DNA of 64,000 nucleotides from Paenibacillus sp. FSL H7-0357 (GCF_000758525.1 NZ_CP009241.1:1860001-1924000), one strand, 5' to 3'; shown: positions 8,395 to 17,809, counted from the first letter of the stretch. Translations and numbers: made by a program. Notes: a model not told the origin generated them from the sequence alone.

Positions 8395-9438
8395 TTATTT
8401 AGATTTTGGCCGGATTACCTTAAGCATGGAAAGCTCTTTCGGAGTGAGGCGGCGGGTATAAGCAGCATTGCCGTTATGGGTATCTACAACCTTTACCTTG
8501 CCCGCTCTTTGTCCCGCAGGACGTGCTACACGCACCCGGAGTGCCCGGAGTGCCCAATCGACGGGAAAGGCAACCGAAGTCTTTCCGTCCTCTGTACCGG
8601 CGTAATTCACAGCCGCCGCGAAATTATCCGCGCTTCTGAGCCAGACAGAACCGGAGTCTCCAGGAAGCGATACAGGTGTATCACTCAGAATTATCGATTG
8701 ATTGCGGAAGGTTAGCACGCCTACATCCCTACCATAATCCACCTGTACATCCGTATTCACCGAATCGACTCTTCCCCTGGTCAGACCTGTTGTCCGTCCT
8801 ACCTTTTTGAAACGCTCCCCTACACGGTAGGAAGTGACATGACCGGGAATGTTGCCTACCGTTGCATATTTCGGACTGAGAATGCTGTTTCTTACAGGGC
8901 GGGACAAGGCCGCATCTATGCGGTTAGTACCATTTGTCTTCAAAGTTACAAAACGCGATAAATACCCGACCCGATCCCTTACGGTCCGCCCTTCATCCGC
9001 GCCGCCCGGCTGCAGCGTTTCCGCCCGGTTGTTGGAGTTGGTCGGATTGGTAAGCACGTGGTTATTGCTGAGCACATACAGCTGATTGCCGCTGCTGACA
9101 ATTAAGCCTGCGGTTCCTGAACCGCCGGTCGTACCAATACTGTAGCCTGCTACGACTGGACGAATCCGGTCCTGGTAACTTGCATTGCTGCGTATTTTTT
9201 TGGTCTTTACTACCCGGATGGGGACATTTATAGGCTTGCCTTTGACCTGCGAGGAGAATTTTGGACCCAAACCCAGGGCGGTGCTGCTCACGGCATTGGC
9301 GTAGAGGATCACGGCTGCGCCTTTTTTGGGATGTTTGGGGTCGTAATACCCTATCCCGACTCCATGAATTTTCCGGTTCTTGAGCACGGTACTTGCTATG
9401 TTTTTCTTTATCACAAGAGCTTCAGCAAATGTTGCCAC
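8395..9438 (-). CDS. Trypsin-like (S1 fold) serine peptidase
   Basis: 347 residues. The chymotrypsin-fold triad is visible: His127 in LSNNHVLTNP, Asp175 in TNRIDAALSR, Ser262 in SLPGDSGSVW. About 100 residues precede the peptidase core, starting MATFAEALVIKK; there is no signal peptide or membrane segment, so an intracellular (perhaps spore-related) location is likely. It resembles small Bacillales S1 peptidases of unknown target. It is followed on the same strand, 107 bp downstream, by the basic 114-residue protein and faces a divergent DUF1036 gene. Confidence 0.85.
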   Translation of the reverse strand: MATFAEALVIKKNIASTVLKNRKIHGVGIGYYDPKHPKKGAAVILYANAVSSTALGLGPKFSSQVKGKPINVPIRVVKTKKIRSNASYQDRIRPVVAGYSIGTTGGSGTAGLIVSSGNQLYVLSNNHVLTNPTNSNNRAETLQPGGADEGRTVRDRVGYLSRFVTLKTNGTNRIDAALSRPVRNSILSPKYATVGNIPGHVTSYRVGERFKKVGRTTGLTRGRVDSVNTDVQVDYGRDVGVLTFRNQSIILSDTPVSLPGDSGSVWLRSADNFAAAVNYAGTEDGKTSVAFPVDWALRALRVRVARPAGQRAGKVKVVDTHNGNAAYTRRLTPKELSMLKVIRPKSK

Positions 9439-9660
9439 TGTTCATCACCTAACCTCATTAGAATAAGATAGTATATTATCCTGAGGTGTAAAAGGCATGG
9501 GCGATTATCCGCTCTTTTATGAAGTCCAGAGGCGATTTATTTATTTTGTCGTACATGCCGCACAATGACTGGAGTGACAATATGCCCTATTTGTCTAACA
9601 ATAAACTATTGTCCAACCCCTTTATTCACTATTTTCATATGATGCAGGGTAAGGAAAAAA

Positions 9661-10185
9661 GTGATGAAGGGAATGAAGACAATGGGGCTTAATTTCCGCA
9701 ACAGTACAAGTGAGACGATATTTGTTGCCTATGCTTACCCGGATTTCAGCTGTTCTCCTGTCAACTACGCCACAATCGGCTGGTACCGGATCGAACCGGG
9801 CCAGTCGAGACAAGTGTGGAGCGGGTATGCCGGGGGCAACACATTCTTTTACTATGCAGAGAGTGACAGCTATACCTGGTCAGGGGGATACTATACAGAT
9901 ATCCCTAATGACGCCTTCAATCAGTGCTGGGACAGCGACTGCAACGACTGCAGAGAACTTGGCTTTCGTAGAGTTCCTGTCGGATCCAGCGTCCGCAACT
10001 ACACAGTTGTGTTAATCTCCAGCAGCAGCCGAAGCAAAAAAGGGTTAATCCATCTTCGGACAGCATTGCCTACAAAGCCTGGAAAACGGCTTGTGCGCAG
10101 AGTTCCGCTGAAGGCCAGAAAGCTAGCCTCGGGAAGACCGGTTTTGGCCAAACGCAGAGCCGTGCCTAAAAAACGGAGAAGATAG
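9661..10185 (+). CDS. DUF1036 domain protein with basic C-terminal tail
   Basis: 174 residues. The first ~115 match the DUF1036 pattern (GLNFRNSTSETIFVAYAYPD, Cys-rich middle CWDSDCNDC). The last ~50 residues are a lysine/arginine-rich extension ending KRRAVPKKRRR, unusual for the family and suggestive of nucleic acid or polyanion binding. The start could be GTG 9661, ATG 9664 or a nearby ATG (9673, 9682); AAGGAAAAA favours the first two. A terminator follows. It is divergent from the S1 peptidase. Function unknown. Confidence 0.7.
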   Translation: MMKGMKTMGLNFRNSTSETIFVAYAYPDFSCSPVNYATIGWYRIEPGQSRQVWSGYAGGNTFFYYAESDSYTWSGGYYTDIPNDAFNQCWDSDCNDCRELGFRRVPVGSSVRNYTVVLISSSSRSKKGLIHLRTALPTKPGKRLVRRVPLKARKLASGRPVLAKRRAVPKKRRR

Positions 10186-10232
10186 TGAACGCCAAACACT
10201 TCTTTTAATCTTTGAATCAACTGAATAAATGC

Positions 10233-10273
10233 AAAAAGAGTGCACCTATCATTGGATAGGGCACTCTTTTTTT
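10233..10273 (+). terminator. Terminator after the DUF1036 gene
   Basis: AAAAGAGTGC-A-CCTATC paired with GATAGG-GCACTCTTTT and a seven-T tail; it may also end the minus-strand transcript of the following gene. Confidence 0.8.
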
Positions 10274-10299
10274 CTAAAACAAAGGATGTATTGTCCCGG

Positions 10300-10665
10300 T
10301 TATCCGGTGACGGCAAAGGCTCTCATTAACGCGCCTTCCAGCTCGCCTGTAGCAATAGGTTTCAGCAGGGAAACAATGCCCCCTTTGCTGAAAGCTTCGA
10401 GGACAAACGGATGGCTGCTGGTGACAATAATTGTACTCTGCGGATATTGGGCATTGGCAAGGCGTTCAGATAAAGGCGCTTCTCCGAGCAGCAGCAGTTT
10501 GGCATCGGTCACAATAATATCCGGTTCATGTTCGGTAATCAGCCGAATGGCTTCCTGATCGCAATTAGCCTCAAGAATAACATCCTCTTTAAAATGGAGC
10601 TGTTTCAGCATCAGCTTCAGGTGATTGCGTACATGAGGTTTGTCGTCAACAAGCATGATTTTCAT
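10300..10665 (-). CDS. Receiver-only response regulator
   Basis: 121 residues, a single REC domain: acidic pair in MLVDDKPHVRNHL, phospho-acceptor Asp in DIIVTD, Thr/Ser in IIVTSS and the LKP lysine motif. No output domain. The start is fixed at 10665 by AGGAGG at 10671-10676; the frame extends further upstream but has no site there. It lies 25 bp downstream of a broken MFS gene on the same strand. No kinase gene is adjacent; the partner is unknown. Comparable stand-alone receivers act as phosphate sinks or protein-binding switches. Confidence 0.85.
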   Translation of the reverse strand: MKIMLVDDKPHVRNHLKLMLKQLHFKEDVILEANCDQEAIRLITEHEPDIIVTDAKLLLLGEAPLSERLANAQYPQSTIIVTSSHPFVLEAFSKGGIVSLLKPIATGELEGALMRAFAVTG

Positions 10666-10690
10666 AATATTGCCTCCTGTCTGGTTGCAT

Positions 10691-11894
10691 TTAGGATTCA
10701 TACACCTTTTGTGCGGAGTAGCGCTGGGGAAGCAACATAAGTGCAAGGGAGAATACAACAAGCAGCAAGCAGCCCCAGTAAGCATTCCGGTATCCGACCC
10801 ACTCGGCAGCGGCCCCTCCGGCCAGACTTCCGCCCAGCCGTCCGATGGTAGTGGCATTGGTATATAACGTTGAAGCATATCCGGGCAGATCAGGGAGCAA
10901 ATCCTGAATGTAGCTGATTCCGATGGCCGAAATCACGGCAACAAAGAAAGCCAGCAGCACCTGCCCGGCCAAGAGATGCCACAATTGTGTCGAGGCAAGC
11001 ACCAAAATATAATAAGCAGCTCCCAGTAGTATTCCCCAGAACATCAGCACCCGATTGGAGGTTTTGGCAGACAATACCCCTAATACGAGCATGAATGGAA
11101 TCTCCAGCAGCGCACAAATACTCGAGACCGTAGCTACATTCTGCGTACTGCCGCCCAAGGTGTTAATGATGAACAATGAGATATTCAGATTGTTAAGCCA
11201 GTGCCCGGCATATAACAGGGTCAGCACCAGAAACGGGATAAGCACTCTGGCGTTCTGATACAGCTTCAGCTGCGTTGCGGCTTGAATACCGGCTGGCTTC
11301 TTTAATACAGGACGTTTCACGAAGAAGCAGACCAGCAAGGCATTAAGCAGGAAGATCAGTGAGGTGCTCATGAAAATACCCTGGAACCCCAAGTGATTAA
11401 AGGAGGATCGAGCCGATCAGCGGGCCGGTAATAAACCCCAGGGAGAACATCGAGCGCAGACTTGAATTGGCAAAGGCATGATCGGCGGACGGACTGGCAT
11501 TTACCGCTTCCCGTGCACTGGCGAACATTTGCGGCATGGCCGGAGCGCCAATCGCAGTGAAGACCGTCATATACAGCAGCAGCGCATAAAATTCGTGGAT
11601 GAATAAATAACCGGCAAAAGCCAGTGCGTTGAACAGCATGGCTGTGACCATGAGTGTTTTACGGTTCAGTCCGGAATCGGAGCGTTTGGCAATGATCGAG
11701 CTGAGCCAGACCCCGCTGATTAAGGTTACTGCGGTAAAGATTCCGAAGGTTCCTGCGGAAACCCCCAGCTTTGTTGTGAAATAAACGGCCAAAAAGGGAG
11801 AGCTGATGGAAATGGCCATCCCCTGCAGCATCATGCAGATCATAAACAGGGAGTAGCTTGGAATCAGGAAAAGCTGGCGGGTTCGCGTCAACAT
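10691..11894 (-). pseudogene. Frameshifted MFS sugar-efflux transporter (SetA/B-like)
   Basis: Two adjacent frames encode the two halves of one MFS transporter: 11397-11894 (165 residues, ends ...GPLIGSILL) and 10691-11392 (233 residues, continues LGFQGIFMSTSL). Removing one T from CCTTTAATC (about 11402-11404) fuses them into a ~400-residue, 12-helix protein reading GSILLNHLGFQGIF. Features of the sugar efflux (SET) family are seen: RSDSGLNRK after helix 2 and a conserved helix 4-5 region. It is divergent from an AraC regulator, its likely controller. It may be a true recent mutation or a sequencing error. Confidence 0.8.
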
Positions 11895-12031
11895 GTACGT
11901 AAAGTTTCTCCTTCACTTTCTAGCCTTGCGGCTTTCTCTTTGATTTGGTTATAGTATAGATAATGGCTTGCGATTATTGAATGTTTTATCTGATCGAAAA
12001 GCTCTACTATTTAGCTGAGGCGGTGAACGAT

Positions 12032-12922
12032 ATGGACCTGAGGCTGCATGCCTGCGCCTATTCTTTTCATACACTTCCGTTTAAATCTTCCTTTACGCCG
12101 CCACCGTTTTTCCTGTTCCGGCTGCAGGTGGTGGGCAACTGCAGGGCGCTTGTAGGCGGCAAAATGAGTCTTGTACAGCCAGGCGACTTATTAATCTATC
12201 GTCCTGGAGAGCCATATCATTTAGCGGTGGATGCAATTGACGGAAAAATCGAAAGTGGCGACTATTATTTACTGTGTGAAGGTTCTTGGATCGAAGAATG
12301 GTGGGAATCCCAGCCCCGGCTGACTCAGCAGAGAGTTCATCTGGATGAAGGTATGCTCTCGTTATGGCAGCAGCTCAGCATCGAGCAGCACCGTATCGCA
12401 CAAGGTAACCCTGAGCTGATCCGGCATTTATTGTGTGCGCTATGCCTATCTTTTGACCGTTTGTCGGGTGAAGCTGTCTCGGGGCATAACCCGCAGGGAC
12501 GCTCGAATGAACTGGTTTTGCGGATGAGACGCTATATTAACAAAAATGCGCTGAATCCGCTAAGAGTGGAGGAAGTTGCCAGGTTTGCCGGACTGAGTGT
12601 ATCCAGAGCCGTACATCTTTTTAAAGAGCTGACGGGTTATACCATTATCCAGTATACACAGGAGATTCGCCTGTCCAACGCCCTGGAGCGGATCCGCTTC
12701 ACCGACTTAAGTCTGGAGAATATTGCCGGGAGCTGCGGCTTCGGGACGTATTCCTATTTTCACAAGGTATTCAAAGCCAGGTTCGGCCTTTCTCCCAAGG
12801 AAATCCGCAGCCGGCCGGCTTCGGCAGAGCTGAACTACCAGGACAGCAGGTTTGTTATCCATCACCCGGATGGTAATCTGTCAGGCATCTCCCCTGATGC
12901 CCGGCGTTTTCTCAGTTCATGA
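12032..12922 (+). CDS. AraC family transcriptional regulator
   Basis: 296 residues from the ATG at 12032, chosen because GAGGCGG lies 8 bases upstream; the frame is open to an unsupported ATG at 11981. The N-terminal half is a cupin-like sensor (QPGDLLIYRPGEPYHL). The C-terminal ~100 residues are a double AraC helix-turn-helix (VEEVARFAGLSVSRAVHLFK and LENIAGSCGFGTYSYFHKVF). It is divergent from the MFS pseudogene and upstream of a GH3 enzyme, so sugar-responsive control of either is plausible. Confidence 0.9.
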   Translation: MDLRLHACAYSFHTLPFKSSFTPPPFFLFRLQVVGNCRALVGGKMSLVQPGDLLIYRPGEPYHLAVDAIDGKIESGDYYLLCEGSWIEEWWESQPRLTQQRVHLDEGMLSLWQQLSIEQHRIAQGNPELIRHLLCALCLSFDRLSGEAVSGHNPQGRSNELVLRMRRYINKNALNPLRVEEVARFAGLSVSRAVHLFKELTGYTIIQYTQEIRLSNALERIRFTDLSLENIAGSCGFGTYSYFHKVFKARFGLSPKEIRSRPASAELNYQDSRFVIHHPDGNLSGISPDARRFLSS

Positions 12923-13087
12923 TTAGAATCTCTAATTATGAACTGATTTTTATTATAATTGTTAAGGTGTTGCTGCTCACGGTAATCTTTTATGATGGTG
13001 AAGGAGAGTCCTGTGGAAGCGCCTTAACCGGCTATCCATGAGCTACGATGAAACCGTTATCACAAAGATTGAAGGAGTGAACTACTA

Positions 13088-15913
13088 ATGGAAACAGCTA
13101 CATACCCATATCAGCAGACGGATTTACCTGTAAATGAACGCGTGCAAGATCTGATCTCCAGATTGACTCTGGATGAAAAGGTAAACCTGATGCCGCAATA
13201 TCAAGCCGCTGTAGAGCGCTTGGGCGTAGGAGCCTATAAACATGGTACGGAAGGGGCTCACGGGATTTCGTGGCTGGGCAAGGCAACTGCTTTTCCTCAG
13301 GTCAGCGGATTGGCCTGCACCTGGAATACGGAACTCTTGAAAAAGATTGGCTCAGCCATCGGTGACGAGGCGAGAGCGTTCTACAAGAAGAATCCGACCG
13401 TTAACGGCTTGACACTATGGGCACCTACGGTGGATATGGAACGTGATCCGCGCTGGGGCCGCACGGAAGAGGCATACGGCGAAGATCCGGAATTAACCGG
13501 ACGCCTCAGTACTTCACTGGTGCAGGGAATCCAAGGCGATCATCCCAAGTATTTGAAAGCGGTAGCAACACTGAAGCATTTTCTCGGCAACAATAATGAG
13601 ATCAACCGCGGCGTTGACTCGTCGAGCATTGATCCGAGAAATATGCGTGAATATTATCTGGAAGCCTTTAAGCCTGCCTTCAAGGAAGGCGGCGCCAAGT
13701 CCATGATGACCGCCTACAACTCGCTTAATGGGGTACCGGTCATCCTGCATCCTGCGGTGATGGATATTGTCAAAGGCGAATGGGAAATGGACGGCTTTAT
13801 TGTAAGCGATGCCGGGGATTTGTTCGGTATTGTGAAGGATCATAAATATTATGAGTCATTCGCCCAGTCGATGGCTGAATCGATCAAAAACGGGATCGAC
13901 AGCGTGACAGAAGAAACAGCAGAGACGATCAAGGTTATTCATGAAGCACTGGCTGAAGGGCTGCTTGCCGAGGAAGATCTGGACCGTGCGCTGTTCAACA
14001 CATTCCGTGTCCGTTTCCTTCTGGGTGAGTTCGATCCTGAAGAAGGCAATCCGTATGCGGCAATCGACGATTCCGTCATTCTCAGCAAGGAGCATGGCGA
14101 GTTGTCGCTGGAAGCTGCGAAGCAGTCTATTGTACTCCTGAAGAATGAGAACAGCACGCTTCCGCTGAACCCGAAAGAGTTGTCCAAAGTTGCGGTCATC
14201 GGTCCGCTCGGGGACGAAGCTTTCAGAGACTGGTATTCCGGCACCCAGCCTTATGCTGTCACACCTCTGCAGGGAGTGACCAAGAAGCTTGCAGGCAAAC
14301 AGGTGTCGTTCGAAAGCGGCGATGACCGGATCATCCTGACTTCGGCGGCAACAGGCCAAGCCGTAGGAATCACTGGCGAGGACGGCAGACTGGCAGTGCA
14401 ACATGAGACTAAGGAGCGCGGAGAATTGTTCCGCCATACGGCCTGGGGCTGGACGAGCAACACTCTTGAAGCTACAAGCCGGGGACAATATGTCACCCTT
14501 AGCGACGCCGATACACTGACGGCTTCCGCTGATGAAATCTATGGCTGGTATGTGAAGGAAGCACTGAATATTGTACCGGAAGCCGAAGGTACAGTCAGCC
14601 TGCGGACCTGGAATGACAAGCCGATCTCAATCCATGCCGAAGACGGAACCCTCCGTGTAGCCGATCAGGATACTGTTGCGCTGGACAACACATTCCGCAA
14701 AAATATCGTGGTAAACGGAGTAGAAGCTGCGGTTGAAGCGGCGAAGGCCGCAGAAGTTGCCGTTGTATTCGTCGGCAATCATCCGCTCCTGAACGGCAAG
14801 GAAGAGATCGACAGACCGGATATCGTCCTGCCGGAAGAGCAGGAGAATCTGGTCAAAGCTGTGTATGAAGCCAACCCTAATACGGTAGTGGTTATTGTCG
14901 GAAGTTACCCGATCACCTCCACATGGATTGATGAGCATATCCCGGCGGTCCTCTATACTTCCCACAGCGGGCAAGAGCTGGGCAACGCGGTAGCCGATGT
15001 TCTATTTGGCGACTACAGCCCGTCCGGCAAGCTGAATATGACTTGGTACCGGTCGGTGGATCAGCTTCCTCCGCTGATGGATTACGACATTATTAAAGGC
15101 AAAAGAACGTACATGTACTTTGACGGTGAGCCGCTGTATCCGTTCGGCCATGGCCTGAGCTACGCGCAGGTATCTTATAACAGCCTGTCGCTGGCTGCCA
15201 GGGAAGTGGAGCAGGACGGAACGATCAGCCTGTCCGTTCAGCTTGAGAATACCGGTGCCGTGGATGGCGACGAGGTCGTTCAATTATACGTGCAGTCCTT
15301 GTCTTCCCGAGTCACACGTCCACTGAAGCAGCTGAAGGGGTTCCAAAAGATCCGGCTTGCCGCAGGACAAACGCAAACGGTGGAATTCACGTTGCCGGTT
15401 GCCGAGCTGGCTTTCTGGGATGTAACGCGTGAACAATACTGTGTTGAAAACGGCGAATATGCCGTAATGATCGGTCGCTCTTCAAGTGATATTCAATTGA
15501 CCGCCCAGATCAAAGTGCATGGCGAAACGATTCCGGCCCGCAATCTCTATGCGACGGTCAAAGCCGAGAACTACGACGACTACGAAGCGGTATATCTGGA
15601 TGAATGCAAGGCGGGCGGCGCTTCTGTCCATCCGACAGGTGAAGGAGCATGGATCGCCTTCAAAGATGTGGAGTTCGGTCAAGGCACCGCAACGTTCCAC
15701 GCGCTCGTATCCTCCGTGACCGGCGGCAGCATTGAGATCAGAACAGAAGGCCCGGCAGGACAACTGGCGGCGACCCTTGAGGTTCCGGCGGGCGAAAGCC
15801 TGCAACAGTGGCAGACATTGTCTGTTCAAGCTGAAATTGAAGCTGGTGGAAACGATGTGTATCTGGTCTTTAAAGGCGAGACGCTGCTCAACCGCTTCCA
15901 TTTTTCCGTGTAG
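13088..15913 (+). CDS. Glycoside hydrolase family 3 with inserted domain and C-terminal CBM6-like module
   Basis: 941 residues, cytoplasmic (no signal peptide). GH3 N-terminal barrel about 15-300 with the nucleophile Asp241 in FIVSDAGDLF; GH3 C-domain begins about 340 but is interrupted by a ~120-residue beta-rich insert (about 410-530), resumes with VVFVGNHPLL, then a fibronectin III-like domain (about 695-790). The last ~120 residues (from AENYDDYEAVYLDECKAGG) look like a CBM6/CBM35 module. Family activities are beta-glucosidase or beta-xylosidase; the exact substrate is unknown. GAAGGAG precedes the ATG. It follows the AraC regulator by 165 bp. Confidence 0.9.
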   Translation: METATYPYQQTDLPVNERVQDLISRLTLDEKVNLMPQYQAAVERLGVGAYKHGTEGAHGISWLGKATAFPQVSGLACTWNTELLKKIGSAIGDEARAFYKKNPTVNGLTLWAPTVDMERDPRWGRTEEAYGEDPELTGRLSTSLVQGIQGDHPKYLKAVATLKHFLGNNNEINRGVDSSSIDPRNMREYYLEAFKPAFKEGGAKSMMTAYNSLNGVPVILHPAVMDIVKGEWEMDGFIVSDAGDLFGIVKDHKYYESFAQSMAESIKNGIDSVTEETAETIKVIHEALAEGLLAEEDLDRALFNTFRVRFLLGEFDPEEGNPYAAIDDSVILSKEHGELSLEAAKQSIVLLKNENSTLPLNPKELSKVAVIGPLGDEAFRDWYSGTQPYAVTPLQGVTKKLAGKQVSFESGDDRIILTSAATGQAVGITGEDGRLAVQHETKERGELFRHTAWGWTSNTLEATSRGQYVTLSDADTLTASADEIYGWYVKEALNIVPEAEGTVSLRTWNDKPISIHAEDGTLRVADQDTVALDNTFRKNIVVNGVEAAVEAAKAAEVAVVFVGNHPLLNGKEEIDRPDIVLPEEQENLVKAVYEANPNTVVVIVGSYPITSTWIDEHIPAVLYTSHSGQELGNAVADVLFGDYSPSGKLNMTWYRSVDQLPPLMDYDIIKGKRTYMYFDGEPLYPFGHGLSYAQVSYNSLSLAAREVEQDGTISLSVQLENTGAVDGDEVVQLYVQSLSSRVTRPLKQLKGFQKIRLAAGQTQTVEFTLPVAELAFWDVTREQYCVENGEYAVMIGRSSSDIQLTAQIKVHGETIPARNLYATVKAENYDDYEAVYLDECKAGGASVHPTGEGAWIAFKDVEFGQGTATFHALVSSVTGGSIEIRTEGPAGQLAATLEVPAGESLQQWQTLSVQAEIEAGGNDVYLVFKGETLLNRFHFSV

Positions 15914-16088
15914 CTCCAGCTAACTAACGCGTAATAGGGTATTCTCATATCGAGGATGCAAAGACCCTGTGTTTCTGAACGTAAGAAATACGGCCTCAAA
16001 GCAGCACGTCGCGCTCCACAGTTCTCGAAACGTTAATATCCCTTGTATATCAATGAATTTCAGCCCTTGGCCTTCATGGTCAGGGGCT

Positions 16089-16268
16089 TTAATTTTGTCC
16101 TGAGAATGTTTCACCCTGATATCGGTTTGGTGGCTGTCGATCGGGAAACGGCCGGCCATCCGGCAATACTTTCCGATAAAAATAATGATCTGTTTCCTTG
16201 AAAAATTCCCATCCGTCATTGTCACAAAAGCGCTTAAGCTCTTTCCACAGTAAGTTTTCTCGTACTAT
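16089..16268 (-). pseudogene. N-terminal remnant of a HicA-like toxin-family gene
   Basis: An open minus-strand frame without a normal start encodes LLWKELKRFCDNDGWEFF followed by KETDHYFYRKVLPDGR, then unrelated residues to a stop. This matches the N-terminal half of small (about 60-70 residue) HicA-like or 'cytotoxic translational repressor' proteins. The C-terminal half is missing here, but a C-terminal half of the same kind occurs at 20.7 kb. Remainder of the 15914-16273 gap: no gene seen. Family assignment is from memory of the pattern, so moderate. Confidence 0.4.
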
Positions 16269-16273
16269 TTAAT

Positions 16274-16453
16274 TTACTTAGTACGTAAGTGGCACCATTG
16301 CGGACTTGTTCTTAATTCGTTTGCCGCAATAACGCACCCACCCGTTTCACAGTACTTAGCTTTTACCACTCCTATGATTTTCTTGGCTACACGGTAAGTT
16401 AAGGCTTCGCCTTCTCTAAGGTTTTCACAACCATAGCACTTCGGCATCGCCAT
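16274..16453 (-). CDS. Small cysteine-rich protein
   Basis: 59 residues starting MAMPKCYGCENL, with six Cys in all (CYGC, then CETGGC, then WCHL), suggesting a zinc-ribbon or Fe-S knuckle. The ATG at 16453 is preceded by GGAGTGAG at good distance; the frame extends 12 codons upstream without a site. It is upstream of and co-directional with the HicA-like remnant. Not recognised; could be an antitoxin-like or regulatory small protein, but nothing in the sequence proves it. Confidence 0.5.
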   Translation of the reverse strand: MAMPKCYGCENLREGEALTYRVAKKIIGVVKAKYCETGGCVIAANELRTSPQWCHLRTK

Positions 16454-16697
16454 TAGCTCACTCCTTCGCTGTATCTTCGGACTGCGCAATACTTAATCAT
16501 TTTGTGTTAAACTGAATTTGGTTTTTATGTTAATTTTGTTTGGTAGGAATGAATAAGTTGAAAAGATCTCTCTAAAAACACTTAATCACTATGTCTTCGG
16601 CTTTTGGAATTATCATCGTACAAACTGGCCTTTTTTAAACTCGAGATGCTATATAATCATATGAGAGTTATATATACAAATAAAGGGGTATCCAATA

Positions 16698-17255
16698 ATG
16701 AGTAATATTAATCCATTTGATAAGTGTCCAGTTTATGAAACCATTAACTTAATATTCACAAAAGTTAAAGAGGAAGACGCAATAGACTTATTTGAGTGCT
16801 ATTCTGACCCGATTACAAAAAGCCGTATGAATAATGATAATTGTGGCGGTGTATGGGATACACACAACATTGATGCTGTAACAAAAGGTATTAAGGGATG
16901 GGTGCAAGAATATAACGATAGATTTTATATAAGATGGAGTATTAATCATAAGCAGATAAATAAGATAGTAGGCACTATCGAAATAGCACCTGTTCCTAAT
17001 ACAACAAGATTTTGGGATGGTGCTTGTCAGACTGGTATATTAAGAATAGACATCATTTCATCCCTTGAAAATAAAATAGTTTTATCTGAAATTTTAAGAA
17101 TGGTTTCCGATAATTTTTATGTAGACTTAGATATTAAAAATATCATCATTAAAGCAACCAAAGACGATGGAGAAAGAGTTTTAGCCTTGGAGAATAATAG
17201 TTTTGATAAATTAGAGAACAGCACCTTTCCTTATAGCGATTATTACATAAAATGA
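16698..17255 (+). CDS. GNAT family N-acetyltransferase
   Basis: 185 residues, AT-rich codon use unlike the flanking core genes. Start ATG with AAAGGGG upstream. The pattern fits the RimJ/RimL-type GNAT fold: N-terminal LIFTKVKEEDAIDLFECYSD, central beta strand NKIVGTIEIAPV, then GILRIDII and the C-terminal NIIIKATKDDGERVLALENN, where Ala/Glu/Asn contacts are usual. The acyl acceptor is unknown. It marks the left side of a low-GC accessory region. Confidence 0.7.
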   Translation: MSNINPFDKCPVYETINLIFTKVKEEDAIDLFECYSDPITKSRMNNDNCGGVWDTHNIDAVTKGIKGWVQEYNDRFYIRWSINHKQINKIVGTIEIAPVPNTTRFWDGACQTGILRIDIISSLENKIVLSEILRMVSDNFYVDLDIKNIIIKATKDDGERVLALENNSFDKLENSTFPYSDYYIK

Positions 17256-17308
17256 ATATATTGGTTTATAGTTGGCGACTAAATCTATCTAATGGGAGGA
17301 ATTTTGTA

Positions 17309-17793
17309 ATGAAACTTAAAAAATGGCATTGTCTCTGCTAGCATCTGCTTATTTACTAACCTTTATTGTTCCAAGCACTTATGCTGCTGAACCGGTAGTA
17401 GAAACTAGCACGTATGCAGTTAGTTCGGTAGTTGTTACCACAAATTATACAGAAGAAAATATGGACCCAATCGTGACACCATTCTCTTTATTGACAAACT
17501 ATTCCTTTGGACCTCTTTCAGTTAATGACTTTACAACTACAGCATGGTTCAATCATTACTCTTACGGAAATGTGACGGTACAGCTTGCTCAGTACCCTAC
17601 TTATGGTAGCGGGACTGCATCTGTTGAGTATACTTTGAGAGCTGCTGAAAAAGATAGCATACAACTTGCTGGTAACTATTCAAGTGCTACTAAAACAATA
17701 ACTTTTGACAATGTTCAAGCGGGTACTTATGCTTTGGAAATAAAAAATATTGGAGTTACAAATGCTAGTGGATATGGATCAATCAATGATTAA
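17309..17793 (+). pseudogene. Secreted protein with frame-disrupted signal peptide
   Basis: GGGAGGA precedes ATG 17309, which opens MKLKK but runs out of frame at a run of six A (17318-17323). The rest, from 17323, reads ALSLLASAYLLTFIVPSTYA, an obvious signal peptide core, and then ~130 residues of a secreted, Ser/Thr/Tyr-rich protein to 17793. Adding one A to the tract restores one open protein of about 160 residues. The alternative ATG at 17323 lacks a ribosome binding site. So it is a pseudogene, a sequencing error, or a slippage-controlled gene. Function unknown; a terminator follows. Confidence 0.65.
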
Positions 17794-17809
17794 GTAAAAC
17801 AAGAAGGCC

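Noticed and set aside
15920..16225. 101-codon minus frame downstream of the GH3 gene
   Set aside because: Its start lies inside the more convincing HicA-like remnant frame and it has no ribosome binding site or known pattern.
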